Below, piece after piece: positions 1 to 9,058 of a stretch of 64,000 nt of DNA; the first letter of the stretch is position 1, and every line of letters begins with the position of its first letter. The notes under the pieces are model-generated. The model did not search any database, was not told the origin of the DNA, and worked only from the letters and a program-made list of their open reading frames with translations. The position numbers and the translations under genes were made by a program. Source of the stretch: Anaerocolumna jejuensis DSM 15929 (lineage in GTDB: Bacteria > Bacillota > Clostridia > Lachnospirales > Lachnospiraceae); the NCBI RefSeq assembly GCF_900142215.1, contig NZ_FRAC01000010.1, positions 1-64,000 of the forward strand. The letters are read 5' to 3'.

Positions 1-30
1 GGACAGAACCTTGAAATAACCGTTCTGTCC
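1..30. repeat. Perfect 9-bp inverted repeat at the window edge
   Basis: The arms GGACAGAAC and GTTCTGTCC are separated by 12 bases. There is no clear T run on either side, so a terminator is possible but weak. It lies just beyond the IS3-type fragment and could be part of an element end or unrelated to it. Confidence 0.4.
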
Positions 31-63
31 TTGCATAACTATCAACATATTTTATATCAGTTT

Positions 64-222
64 TTACAGTTTACACAAAACCTGAAACTCTCTCTCGCGA
101 TCAGCAATCCAGCCATACAGCCTTTTTCGAGTTGGATATCCCAGTTGCTGGATGACTTTGCTTACAGATTTACACTGGTCATAAGGTTGCAATGCCTTTT
201 CTCTTTTGTATTTTAAATACAT
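64..222 (-). pseudogene. Truncated IS3-family transposase OrfA fragment
   Basis: An open frame of 52 codons starts at ATG 222 behind a good AGAGGAG ribosome site. Its middle reads as a transposase helix-turn-helix (SVSKVIQQLGYPTRKRLYGW, then IADRE), the pattern of OrfA proteins of IS3-family elements, which recognise the element ends. A normal OrfA is about 90-110 residues and is followed by an OrfB with a DDE domain; here the frame stops after the helix-turn-helix and no OrfB is visible in the remaining 63 bases. It is best read as a decayed remnant, though the rest of the element could lie outside the window. Confidence 0.6.
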
Positions 223-297
223 TTTTGTGACTCCTCTTAGAGTTCAACTTTTCGTCCGCATCCTCCACTCGGATAATATAGCACTCATTCTGACATC

Positions 298-1233
298 CTA
301 ATCATCACAAAAAGTACAACATTCTCTTATTTCTAATAATTCATTATATAAATCGAACTCAATATCTGCTGCTTTATGGATCGTTTTTAAAATCGCTCTG
401 TTTGCAGAAATGATTTCGTCCCTGTCATTTGAAGAAGACATCACTTCTCTGAATTTTTCACCTTCTTTGTTAAGAATATGTGCGATTCTAGCTCCATCTG
501 AAGCAATAGCGTTTAATCTATTAGAACAGCATTTTTCATGGTGCGATATTTGCTCAGTAGTTGCAATGTAATTTAAGATACATTGTTCTCCATTCTCTCT
601 AATTGCGAGAATATATATGTGAATATTATCATTCTTTTGTGTGCAGCCTAAACATAAAGATACAACTCTAAGATCACAAGGAATGATAACCTCTGTAATA
701 AATTTCCTGGAATTAGAGTAGACCTCAATTTTATCCTGGAGACTTGAAGTGCAATAGCCAGTAAAGCTTCCCAATATATCAACTGCACCTTTTATTATTT
801 CTTGACTTTTACTGTAAAAGATAATATTCTTCTCTAAAGAACATTTCTTGACAGTCACAACCAATTTAGCATAAGTAAGCAAAAGCATATCGGAATAATA
901 ATTATAAGAAATCCCTGTGATTATATCTTCCTTTACATTAGGTATTGAAATGTAAATTGTATCTATTTCTTCGAAAAATTGATTTAACTTGAATACAAAT
1001 GATGAAACACCAGTTTGAGCTGCCCAAAAGCAATGTTCACTTGAATCATAACAAAGATTAGAATAATTTCTACACGTCTCAAAACAATCTATCTGATGAA
1101 AGGATTTATCGCATTTTATTATTTTATATTCATCTATAGCAGTTAAATAAAACCAGTATCCATCGTATACAATTCCATTAGAACTAGGCAAGTCTTCAAG
1201 CGTTAATGTTTGCGCTGCTTCTATTTTAATCAT
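298..1233 (-). CDS. Hypothetical protein with C-terminal 'NxEGEK' helical module
   Basis: This is a 311-residue protein of unknown function. I place the start at ATG 1233 because a GGGGGAG ribosome site lies 7 bases upstream; an ATG 39 bases further up has none. Residues 1-230 are beta-rich with many aromatics and isolated cysteines and show no signal peptide or membrane segment. The last about 75 residues are helical and contain AHILNKEGEKFREV followed by a second helix ending in YNELLEI. Helices of the 'HIxNxEGEKxQ' type recur in small clostridial proteins and at the ends of some collagen-like spore-surface proteins, so a spore or surface role is possible but unproven. The neighbouring 92-residue protein carries a related module. 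Confidence 0.75.
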   Translation of the reverse strand: MIKIEAAQTLTLEDLPSSNGIVYDGYWFYLTAIDEYKIIKCDKSFHQIDCFETCRNYSNLCYDSSEHCFWAAQTGVSSFVFKLNQFFEEIDTIYISIPNVKEDIITGISYNYYSDMLLLTYAKLVVTVKKCSLEKNIIFYSKSQEIIKGAVDILGSFTGYCTSSLQDKIEVYSNSRKFITEVIIPCDLRVVSLCLGCTQKNDNIHIYILAIRENGEQCILNYIATTEQISHHEKCCSNRLNAIASDGARIAHILNKEGEKFREVMSSSNDRDEIISANRAILKTIHKAADIEFDLYNELLEIRECCTFCDD

Positions 1234-1350
1234 AAGCTCTCCCCCTTTCATAATATCTCGAACTCCTATCACGACTTTATCCTCTGGTAATGATTCTAAT
1301 CAGATTGCCTTATGCGGATGGATTCGTTTAATAATTTGCTTTCTAAATAT

Positions 1351-1391
1351 ATGATTTCTTCCCGTATTTAAAAAATATGGGAAGAAATCAT
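1351..1391. terminator. 19-bp hairpin with 3-base loop
   Basis: The arms 1351-1369 and 1373-1391 pair along their whole length with one G-T wobble and an AAA loop. It lies between two minus-strand genes and could terminate the 92-residue gene or shape the leader of the next one. T runs beyond it are short on both strands, so the terminator role is uncertain. Confidence 0.45.
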
Positions 1392-1505
1392 TTTGACTAA
1401 TGGAATACAACATGTTACCCCAAACCTTTGTATTGCATTCACTCTGGCAAAATTGTGTTTACATCCTTGTATTCTCTTTTATACATAATAAAGCATCTCT
1501 ATTTC

Positions 1506-1784
1506 TTATCTAGGCCATGGTCTTTCTTTATCTTCACATCCATCTTTTGGACATGCACAGTCGATGAAGAGGTATAACTTAGATGTTATTAAAAATTCTA
1601 AACGCGCAAGTGCATTTATTAATTTAAGTTCGTCATCATCTTTCTCTTTTTCACAAGGGTGTGGGTGTTTTTCATCGATTGCTTTTAATACCTTTGCTAT
1701 GGCCTCTTCCTCCTTTGCAATGGAATCTATAAGGTTTGTAATAGCTTCACAACGTGTTATTTGCTCAAACTTTCTCTCTTCCAT
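1506..1784 (-). CDS. Small acidic/basic hypothetical protein, paralogous module
   Basis: This is a 92-residue protein. ATG 1784 is preferred over a GTG nine bases upstream because the GAAAGGTG ribosome site is correctly spaced only for the ATG. Residues about 15-45 form a helix (IDSIAKEEEAIAKVLKAIDE) and residues about 55-75 a second (INALARLEFLITSKLYLFI), the same two-helix arrangement as the C-terminus of the 311-residue protein downstream. The C-terminus has three cysteines in CACPKDGC. No catalytic motif is visible. The two genes may be co-transcribed, but a strong hairpin lies between them. Function unknown. Confidence 0.65.
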   Translation of the reverse strand: MEERKFEQITRCEAITNLIDSIAKEEEAIAKVLKAIDEKHPHPCEKEKDDDELKLINALARLEFLITSKLYLFIDCACPKDGCEDKERPWPR

Positions 1785-1902
1785 AATTTTCACCTTTCTA
1801 ATTTATATAACACAATGAACATCTTTTGTTGTTCATTGTATTATATAATATGAAACAATCTTTCGAAAGTTACAAAATATGATAAAATTCGACAAAGCAG
1901 CT

Positions 1903-1926
1903 TACTGCAGGCTCAAATACGCAGTA
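1903..1926. repeat. Intergenic dyad repeat, copy 1
   Basis: The arms TACTGC and GCAGTA flank AGGCTCAAATAC. It matches the copy at 34350 (TACCGC-AGGCTCATCA-GCGGTA) with the stem pair C-G replaced by T-A. It lies between the YesN-type regulator and the 92-residue gene. Confidence 0.5.
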
Positions 1927-1956
1927 TTTGGAATTAATAATGGCAGCTACATGAAC

Positions 1957-3579
1957 CTAGGAATACCTTGGCATTTTGGATAAATTACCGGCTCGGTATT
2001 CCTTTGGGGTAATTCCTTCATTTTTTTTAAAAATTGTAGAGTAATAGGAATAATAATCAAAGCCCACCATGGCTGATACATCTGATAGAGAAATTGACAG
2101 ATCATTCAGTAAAGGTTTGGATTTTTCAATTCGTACTTGGTTGATATAATCAGACAATAATATACCGGTTTCTTTTTTAAAAAATTTTGCCAGATAGTCT
2201 GGGTTTAAGTAAACAAAATGAGCAATTTCAGATTTTGTTATACGATTTTGAAAGTTCTCATCAATATACTTTTCTACTTCCGTTATAACGGATGGAGGCT
2301 GCTTTTGATTTTGCAGTTCATTTGAAAAACGTGTTGCGGATATGGTAATCCATTTTAATAAATCATAGACGGATTTCGTCGAATGGTTATACAATAATAG
2401 TTCTCGCTCACCTTCAAGAATACAGTTAAATTCCAGATTTTTTTCTTTTATAGCGGTATAGAGTATCTGATTGTAATGCTGGGAAAGACGACATGTGAAT
2501 TGTGACCCAAGCTTTTGTTCTTGCGCTATCATAAAAAATTCTTTTACTTTTGAAATAAGAAGGACAGTCTGACCGGTTAATAATAGAGGATAGAGCTCTT
2601 CAAAATCTATGTTGGTATTTTTTTCGATTAAATTGTAGTTAGAGGATTCCTCCATATTCCACATAATAATTTGTGTTGAATCAACATTGTTATTATCTAG
2701 TTCTTCCAGCTTTATTAAGGTATCTGGAAATTGCTCACAATAACAAGGCTCTGATATATAAAAATGGACATGACAATTCATGATTTTTCTATATAAATCA
2801 GATAATTCCTGGCACATGTTTTTGATATCTGCCATTTGGAAAGAAATAACGCCTGGATGACAGATTGCAGCTAAAGCCACTTTATTGTCTTTTTCCAGAT
2901 TGATTATATAGGAACTGTTGGAATCATTAAACAAAACTTCAGATGAAATATTTGCCATACAAAAGTCTGTCTCTGTATGATTCCAATCTTGTAATGCTTC
3001 CTGACTCCGGGAGGCTGTTATATATATGATTATAGATTTTATATGGAAATCGATATTAATTCCATATTTTTTAGCATCTAATAAGATTTTTGCTTTTTCC
3101 GTATATTTTTTTCCAATACATAAATCATGCCAGAATTTATTGCTAAACAGCCCCCTGCTGTTTTCCCATTGATGCCCATAATCCAGATAGCGATTCGTTA
3201 TCTCGATAGTTTTTACAATGTTCACAGCCCGGCGAAGGGCAGCTTCTATTACTTCTATAGAAGACATTTTTAGTATAAAGTCTATACTTTCTAATTTTAT
3301 CGCCTGTTGAGAAAAATTGAATTCAGCATGATTGGTAAGAAATATTGTTTTCACATTACTGTTTCTGTTTCGAAGCCATTCTAATAATTCAATTCCAGTT
3401 CCATTTGGCATTTCTATATCACATATCATAATGTCAATTGCGATTTCCTGAAACAAAGACTTTGCTTGTTGGATGTTATATGCAGTTAATATTTTATCTA
3501 TACCTAATGTATTCCAGGAAATGGTAGTTTGGAGCATCTCTACCGTACTGTGATCATCATCAATTAAAATAACATTCAT
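1957..3579 (-). CDS. Response regulator, receiver plus AraC DNA-binding domain (YesN type)
   Basis: This 540-residue two-component regulator starts at ATG 3579 behind AGGAGG. Residues 1-120 are a receiver domain with the acidic DDD pocket near residues 7-9 and the phosphoacceptor in ICDIEMPNG (about residue 55). The last about 100 residues are an AraC/XylS double helix-turn-helix (NPDYLAKFFKKETG, then VSAMVGFDYYSYYSTIFKK). The long middle region is typical of YesN proteins and has no assigned function. The kinase gene ends 13 bases before this start, so the pair forms an operon. Such pairs usually activate the adjacent sugar ABC transporter, here divergently transcribed from about 5548. Confidence 0.93.
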   Translation of the reverse strand: MNVILIDDDHSTVEMLQTTISWNTLGIDKILTAYNIQQAKSLFQEIAIDIMICDIEMPNGTGIELLEWLRNRNSNVKTIFLTNHAEFNFSQQAIKLESIDFILKMSSIEVIEAALRRAVNIVKTIEITNRYLDYGHQWENSRGLFSNKFWHDLCIGKKYTEKAKILLDAKKYGINIDFHIKSIIIYITASRSQEALQDWNHTETDFCMANISSEVLFNDSNSSYIINLEKDNKVALAAICHPGVISFQMADIKNMCQELSDLYRKIMNCHVHFYISEPCYCEQFPDTLIKLEELDNNNVDSTQIIMWNMEESSNYNLIEKNTNIDFEELYPLLLTGQTVLLISKVKEFFMIAQEQKLGSQFTCRLSQHYNQILYTAIKEKNLEFNCILEGERELLLYNHSTKSVYDLLKWITISATRFSNELQNQKQPPSVITEVEKYIDENFQNRITKSEIAHFVYLNPDYLAKFFKKETGILLSDYINQVRIEKSKPLLNDLSISLSDVSAMVGFDYYSYYSTIFKKNEGITPKEYRAGNLSKMPRYS

Positions 3580-3592
3580 AAATAACCTCCTA

Positions 3593-5308
3593 CTATATTT
3601 TACTGATTGAGTTATTGTGAAGTGGTATAAGTATGGTGACTTTTCCGCCATTCAGCTCTGAGTTGGACAGATTTAGAGAGGCTTCATTTCCATATATTAA
3701 TTGAATTGTTTTCAATACATTACGGATACCTAAATGTTTGGGATTATTTGAATCAGCAAAGCCCGGATTAGAAAAATGTATGAGATATTCTTCCGTAAAT
3801 CCTTTTCCGTCATCTTCAATCGTAATTTTCACTTTTTTTGTACCATTTATCATAATTGCTTTTACATTTATTAGTATAGTAAGCGGCCGGCCCGGGGCCA
3901 TCCCATGCTTGATACAATTTTCTACGGGTGTGGACAAAGCAAAACATGGAATGAAAAAGTCATCCAAATCATTCTCCACATAAGTGAAGAGTACAATGTT
4001 GCCCTTATATTGTAAATTCTGCATGGATATATAGTTTTCAATATGATGAATTTCCTCACAAACACTTACAGTAGAAATACTTTTTTGGAACATGTATCGG
4101 GTATGTTCACTAAAATAAGCTAAAAACTGATACATATTATCCATCTGGCCTAAATGTGCATAATTCGATACGGTGGTTAAGGCATTCAGGAAAAAATGTG
4201 GTTTCATTTGCATCTGAAGAAAATTCAATTCCGCTCGCTGTTTATCAATCATTTCCTCATACACTTGAATCTGGAGATGAGTGATCTGAGCCGACATGGA
4301 ATTAAAAGCCTGATTCACTTCATCGAATTCTACGGATACCTTATCAGCCTTAATTCTGTAGTCCAGATTTCCGCCTTCCAGTTCCCGAATCCCAATTAAA
4401 AGAAATCGCAAAGGTGTTAAAATCCAATGAAAAATTAAATACATTGTGACAGGAAGTATCAATAGTACAAACATTGTTAGCAGAAATATAAATATTTGTT
4501 TTTGATCAAGCAACCCTAGTACGTTCCGGTTAGGTATTAATTCCCAAAGAATAAAGGAACCGGTACCGGAACATTGTGATATGGTTATAAACTGTTTCTT
4601 TGTTCCTGTCATGTAATATTTTTTATGGATTGGGATAAGTTGAAGATTTTGGTCTTTTAAGTAATCTTTATATTGATCAGAATTTCCGCCCTGATCAGTA
4701 ATATAAAAGGAATACTGTTCATCATTCTTTAAACTTTCTAAATAGGAGACAAGTGTATCAGTCTTTAGCAAGGCGCCTATATAGTAATTCTTCGTCCGAT
4801 AGGCAAAAATTAAGTAATCCCTGCCGTCTATATTTATCATTTTCCATTTATAGGAGGAATCCTGTTCGAAATAAATGCTGCATAAACTATTTTTAATGTC
4901 TTTAGAAGTTTTATAGTTTAATTTAGCAGGATCATATACATATGAAAATTCTGAATACCTGGGGGTATATAAAAAAAAGTAATCAACATTATAAAGGGAT
5001 AAATGATTTTGTAATTCCGTCTTGAGGCGGTAGTAGGCAAGAAAACGGTAATTTAAATTGGAGTGATTAACGTTGGCAAAATTCTCATTGGTAGTACTTA
5101 AGGTAAGCAAGTATTTGGTAGTATTATTCAAAGTGGAGTCAAGCTGCTGAGTGTAAAAGGTTACGGCACTTTGGTTGGATTCTATAATCTTGTCACGCAC
5201 TTGATAAATAGAGTAGAAAAAATTGCTTACAAGTAATGATGTAAGTGGCAGGGCTACAGTTAATACGAGTGCAATTAATTTGTGATAAATTGTATTACGG
5301 CGTTTCAT
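3593..5308 (-). CDS. Sensor histidine kinase (YesM type)
   Basis: This 571-residue membrane kinase is the partner of the YesN-type regulator. A membrane segment at about residues 12-32 is followed by an extracellular sensor region, a second membrane segment at about 265-290 (IFLLTMFVLLILPVTMYLIF), a HAMP linker, the phosphorylated histidine in MKPHFFLNALTTVSN (about residue 371) and a GHKL ATPase with N box ENCIKHG and G box DDGKGF. The order matches the HisKA_7TM-free 'His_kinase' family that pairs with AraC-type regulators. The AGGAGG upstream of ATG 5308 is about 15 bases away, which is long, but an in-frame stop upstream excludes an earlier start. The extracellular ligand is unknown. Confidence 0.92.
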   Translation of the reverse strand: MKRRNTIYHKLIALVLTVALPLTSLLVSNFFYSIYQVRDKIIESNQSAVTFYTQQLDSTLNNTTKYLLTLSTTNENFANVNHSNLNYRFLAYYRLKTELQNHLSLYNVDYFFLYTPRYSEFSYVYDPAKLNYKTSKDIKNSLCSIYFEQDSSYKWKMINIDGRDYLIFAYRTKNYYIGALLKTDTLVSYLESLKNDEQYSFYITDQGGNSDQYKDYLKDQNLQLIPIHKKYYMTGTKKQFITISQCSGTGSFILWELIPNRNVLGLLDQKQIFIFLLTMFVLLILPVTMYLIFHWILTPLRFLLIGIRELEGGNLDYRIKADKVSVEFDEVNQAFNSMSAQITHLQIQVYEEMIDKQRAELNFLQMQMKPHFFLNALTTVSNYAHLGQMDNMYQFLAYFSEHTRYMFQKSISTVSVCEEIHHIENYISMQNLQYKGNIVLFTYVENDLDDFFIPCFALSTPVENCIKHGMAPGRPLTILINVKAIMINGTKKVKITIEDDGKGFTEEYLIHFSNPGFADSNNPKHLGIRNVLKTIQLIYGNEASLNLSNSELNGGKVTILIPLHNNSISKI

Positions 5309-5547
5309 GCGTACTTAAAATTTCCTCCTATTTTCTTTAGCTTATAATATGCTGACGTAGACGACAAGACCTGTTTGACTCTTTCTTCATTATATAAGTA
5401 TAACACAAAAACAACAAGAGCCAGGGTAAAGGATGTCTTGTTTTATTAAAAGAATATCTATTTATTTAAAGAATCAAAAATCATATTACTATATAATAAA
5501 CGCTGTAAGGGTATACTGATAAAAAAATAAAGGAGGATTTGTTATTT

Positions 5548-7080
5548 ATGAAGAAAAGATTGTTATCGTTAACCATCGTACTGATTTTGGTTATTAGCAT
5601 GTTTGGGGCATGCAGTAAACAGAATGCTAATGAGGGGAAGAGCAACAAAGCAAGCAGCACCGGTGATGCCTCGGATCAAGGAACTACTTCAACATCACAG
5701 GAAAAGCCTTATAATGTGACATTTGCATATATCGGTAATGAACAACCGGATATGGATAAGGTAGAGGCTGAAATTAATAAAATAACCTTAAGAGATTTGA
5801 ATATGACCGTCGATATTATACAGCTTAGCTTCGGCGATTATGCTGATAAGCTAAAGCTTATGCTGGCTGGTGGTGATACCTTGGATATACTTCCTATATA
5901 TGCCCAAAATGCTGCCAGTTATATTGATGCAGGCCAGTTAGTTAATTTAAATGATTACGTGCAGAAATATGGACAAGGTATCATTAAACAACTAGGTGAG
6001 GATGTTGCAATGGGTGGGCAGATAAACGGATTCTTATATGGTTTCCCTGCAAATAAAGAGAGCCAGACAAGAGCTGGTTTGGTTATGAGAAAGGATATTG
6101 CAGACAAATATAAAATAGATGTTAATTCTCTTAAAACCTACGATGATATGTCGGCTGTATATGATAAGATACATAAAGGTGAGCCGAACATGGATCTGCT
6201 GGTCGGTTATAATATGATTTACCAGATTGAGACGAAAGATCCCTTATTTGATGGCTTTGGCGTATTAATGATGCGTGAGGGAGATCCAACCAAGGTAGTG
6301 AACTATTTTGAAACCGAGGAGTATAAGAAGAGAGTCCAATTAATGAGAGATTGGTACAAAGCAGGATATATCATGCCAGACGCCGCAACTTCAACTGAAA
6401 CATCGGCTAATCTTGTAAAGGCTGGAAACGCTTTTAGCTATTTTTCACCAATTAAACCTGGATTTTTGACACAGGAAAATATTAATTGTGGGCATGAAAT
6501 GACGGTCGCTTATATTGAAGATGCAGAGTATTTATACAGTAGTGGTGTTAATTTATTCAATTGGGGTATTGCACATAATTCCAAGGACCCAGAGAAGGCA
6601 TTTCAGTTTCTTAATTATGCCTACACCAGTTCTGAGTTCATGAATTTATTAAATTGGGGTATTGAAGGGGAACATTATAAGTTTGTCAACGATGCAAAGA
6701 CTGTAATTGATTTCCCTGATGGAATAGATGCTACGAATGCAAGATATAACCTAAATATCGGATGGGAATTACCAAACCAGTATATTGCGCATATTTGGAA
6801 CGGTAATCCTGAGGATATTTGGGAGCAATATAAGGAGTTTAATAATGCAGCAACAAAATCCCCTGCCTTTGGTTTCATTTATGATTCCGCTAGTGTTGCT
6901 AATGAACTTACAGCTCTTAGTAATGTAAAGAACCAGTTCTTGAAAGCGCTTGATACAGGCTCTGTAGATCCGGATGAAGTACTGCCTCAATTTAATAAAG
7001 CTCTGTATGATGCCGGTTTACAGAAGGTTATGGATACAAAGCAAGAGCAGTTGGATACATGGCTGGCTTCTAAAAAATAA
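5548..7080 (+). CDS. Sugar ABC transporter lipoprotein binding protein with DUF3502 C-terminus
   Basis: This is a 510-residue extracellular solute-binding protein. It starts at ATG 5548 behind AGGAGG; a TTG nine bases earlier sits too close to that site. A signal peptide ends in the lipobox MFGAC, so the mature protein is lipid-anchored at cysteine 22. A Ser/Thr/Asn/Gly linker follows, then the two-lobed binding fold. The last about 70 residues (LSNVKNQFLKALDTGSVDPD, ending LDTWLASKK) match the DUF3502 tail of LplA/YtcQ-like binding proteins of CUT1 transporters. It is the first gene of a five-gene cluster; no ATPase gene is present, as is usual where a shared MsmX-type ATPase serves several transporters. 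The substrate cannot be read from sequence. Confidence 0.92.
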   Translation: MKKRLLSLTIVLILVISMFGACSKQNANEGKSNKASSTGDASDQGTTSTSQEKPYNVTFAYIGNEQPDMDKVEAEINKITLRDLNMTVDIIQLSFGDYADKLKLMLAGGDTLDILPIYAQNAASYIDAGQLVNLNDYVQKYGQGIIKQLGEDVAMGGQINGFLYGFPANKESQTRAGLVMRKDIADKYKIDVNSLKTYDDMSAVYDKIHKGEPNMDLLVGYNMIYQIETKDPLFDGFGVLMMREGDPTKVVNYFETEEYKKRVQLMRDWYKAGYIMPDAATSTETSANLVKAGNAFSYFSPIKPGFLTQENINCGHEMTVAYIEDAEYLYSSGVNLFNWGIAHNSKDPEKAFQFLNYAYTSSEFMNLLNWGIEGEHYKFVNDAKTVIDFPDGIDATNARYNLNIGWELPNQYIAHIWNGNPEDIWEQYKEFNNAATKSPAFGFIYDSASVANELTALSNVKNQFLKALDTGSVDPDEVLPQFNKALYDAGLQKVMDTKQEQLDTWLASKK

Positions 7081-7101
7081 TGAGATTAAGATTGTAAACA
7101 T

Positions 7102-7132
7102 CTGTGGGTGTCTTATGTAAGGGCGCCCACAG
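7102..7132 (+). promoter_or_regulatory. Stem-loop between binding protein and permease genes
   Basis: CTGTGGGTG pairs with CGCCCACAG (one wobble) across a short loop. It has no T run, so it is more likely an mRNA-stabilising or processing hairpin that lets the binding protein be made in excess over the permeases, a common arrangement in such operons. Confidence 0.5.
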
Positions 7133-7156
7133 TAATTGAATTAAGGAGTCATGAGG

Positions 7157-8104
7157 ATGAATGAGAAGGAATATTCCAATAAGATAAGAAGAAGCAGGAT
7201 AACAAAAATAAAAAGGTGGCTGCCTCTTTTTTTGATGATGTTACCAGGAACAATTTATTTAATAATAAATAACTATCTTCCTATGTTTGGGCTAATAATA
7301 GCATTTAAAAAAGTGGACTTTTCAAAGGGTATTTTGGCAAGTAATTGGGCAGGACTAAGTAATTTTAAATTTTTGTTTACCACCAAGGATGCTTTTATAA
7401 TTACCAGAAATACCTTATTATATAATTTTACTTTTATTATAATTAACACAGTATTAGGAATTATCTTTGCTATTTTCATATGTGATATTGTTAATAAAAA
7501 AGCGAAAAAGGTATATCAAAGTGCAATACTGTTTCCGTTTTTAATGTCAATGGTAGTGGTAGGCTACATAGTATTTGCATTTTTTAGCATGAAAAATGGA
7601 ATAGTGAATAAAACCATACTCCCTATGCTGGGCATAGAAGATATTTTTTGGTACAATGAGCCAAAGTATTGGCCGCCTATCCTTGTCTTTGTAAATACAT
7701 GGAAAGGTGTGGGATATGGCTGCTTAATCTATATATCATCCATTAACGGCATTGATCCTTCTTATTATGAAGCATCTCAACTGGATGGAGCATCCAAATG
7801 GAAGCAAATAAAATACATTACATTGCCGTCATTAACACCTTCTATTATTACCCTGACTCTGCTCAGTGTGGGACGCATCTTTTATTCTGATTTTGGACTG
7901 TTTTATCAGGTACCAAGAAATTCAGGAATGCTTTATAGTACAACGAATGTAATAGATACCTATGTGTACCGGGGGCTTATGGAACTGGGTAATATTGGAA
8001 TGTCCAGTGCAGCAGGCTTCTATCAGTCAATCGTTGGATTTGTTTTGGTCCTGGTAGCGAATTTTGTGGTTGGCAGAATCAGTAAAGAAAATGCATTATT
8101 TTAG
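7157..8104 (+). CDS. Sugar ABC transporter permease (LplB type)
   Basis: This 315-residue inner-membrane permease has six predicted membrane segments and is one of two forming the channel. ATG 7157 is chosen because AAGGAG lies 8 bases upstream; the ATG at 7151 is too close to it. The EAA loop that docks the ATPase is visible as YYEASQLDGASKWKQIKYIT around residue 205. The cytoplasmic N-terminus is basic and the first membrane segment begins near residue 22. It belongs to the CUT1 subfamily that imports oligosaccharides. The next permease gene starts 16 bases after its stop. Confidence 0.93.
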   Translation: MNEKEYSNKIRRSRITKIKRWLPLFLMMLPGTIYLIINNYLPMFGLIIAFKKVDFSKGILASNWAGLSNFKFLFTTKDAFIITRNTLLYNFTFIIINTVLGIIFAIFICDIVNKKAKKVYQSAILFPFLMSMVVVGYIVFAFFSMKNGIVNKTILPMLGIEDIFWYNEPKYWPPILVFVNTWKGVGYGCLIYISSINGIDPSYYEASQLDGASKWKQIKYITLPSLTPSIITLTLLSVGRIFYSDFGLFYQVPRNSGMLYSTTNVIDTYVYRGLMELGNIGMSSAAGFYQSIVGFVLVLVANFVVGRISKENALF

Positions 8105-8120
8105 AAGGAGGAATCGTAAA

Positions 8121-9017
8121 TTGAGAAAGAAAAAAATAAATGCATATCAAATAATTGCCCATGTTGTAATGATCATGGTGACCATCAGTGTAATTCTGCC
8201 TTTTCTGCTGTTATTTATGTCCTCCATTACTTCGGAAGATGTCCTCTTGAACTATGGATATTCCTTCTTTCCAAGGAAGATTAGTTTAGAAGCCTACACG
8301 TATATTCTGCAATCCGGAACAAAGATACTTCGGGCTTACAGCATGACAATCCTGGTAACGGCAGTTGGAACCACGGTAAGTATATTAATTGCTGCTTTAT
8401 TCGCATATCCCTTATCCCTTAGTAATTTGCCTTTTAAAAAAGTTTTTAATTTTTTTGTATTTTTTACCATGTTATTTAATGGAGGGTTAATCCCATCTTA
8501 TATAATGTGGACCAATATATTTCATATAAAGGATACCGTCTGGGGATTGATGTTTCCAAACCTTTTGATGAATGCAATGAGTGTACTGATGATTAGAACT
8601 TATTTTGCTAACAGTATTCCAAGTACCTTGTTTGAAGCTGCACAGATTGATGGGGCTTCTCAGCTGCAAGTATTCAGAAAAATTGTTATTCCACTGGGCA
8701 AGCCGATTTTAGTCACAATGGGGACCTTTGCAGGCTTGGCTTACTGGAATGACTGGACGAACGGATTATATTATATCAGCAAGAGAACAGACTATTATAC
8801 GATTCAGAATTTACTGAATAAAATGGTATCAGATTTGCAATTTTTAACAAGTAATAGCAACCTCACCAGTCAGGCAGCACAGGAAATAGCAAAGGTTCCG
8901 TCAACAGGAATACAGATGGCAATTGCTTTTATAGCGATTTTACCAATTTTGGTTTTATTTCCGTTTCTGCAAAAATATTATTCAAAAGGAATTATGCTTG
9001 GAGCAGTAAAGGGTTAA
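8121..9017 (+). CDS. Sugar ABC transporter permease (YtcP/LplC type)
   Basis: This 298-residue permease is the second channel subunit. I choose TTG 8121 because AGGAGG at 8106-8111 lies 9 bases upstream; ATG codons further up would overlap the previous gene and lack a ribosome site. Six membrane segments are apparent. The EAA motif reads LFEAAQIDGASQLQVFRKIV. Between segments five and six is a long periplasm-facing loop, and the C-terminus KYYSKGIMLGAVKG is the usual ending of YtcP-like proteins. The two permeases and the binding protein together make a complete importer apart from the ATPase. Confidence 0.92.
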   Translation: MRKKKINAYQIIAHVVMIMVTISVILPFLLLFMSSITSEDVLLNYGYSFFPRKISLEAYTYILQSGTKILRAYSMTILVTAVGTTVSILIAALFAYPLSLSNLPFKKVFNFFVFFTMLFNGGLIPSYIMWTNIFHIKDTVWGLMFPNLLMNAMSVLMIRTYFANSIPSTLFEAAQIDGASQLQVFRKIVIPLGKPILVTMGTFAGLAYWNDWTNGLYYISKRTDYYTIQNLLNKMVSDLQFLTSNSNLTSQAAQEIAKVPSTGIQMAIAFIAILPILVLFPFLQKYYSKGIMLGAVKG

Positions 9018-9058
9018 AGTAAATAGTAAAAATAGTATCGGATGAAAGGAAGTCAAAG

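Noticed and set aside
1564..1818. Plus-strand frame of 84 codons rich in Ser and Phe
   Set aside because: Mirror of the helical 92-residue minus-strand protein; no ribosome site.
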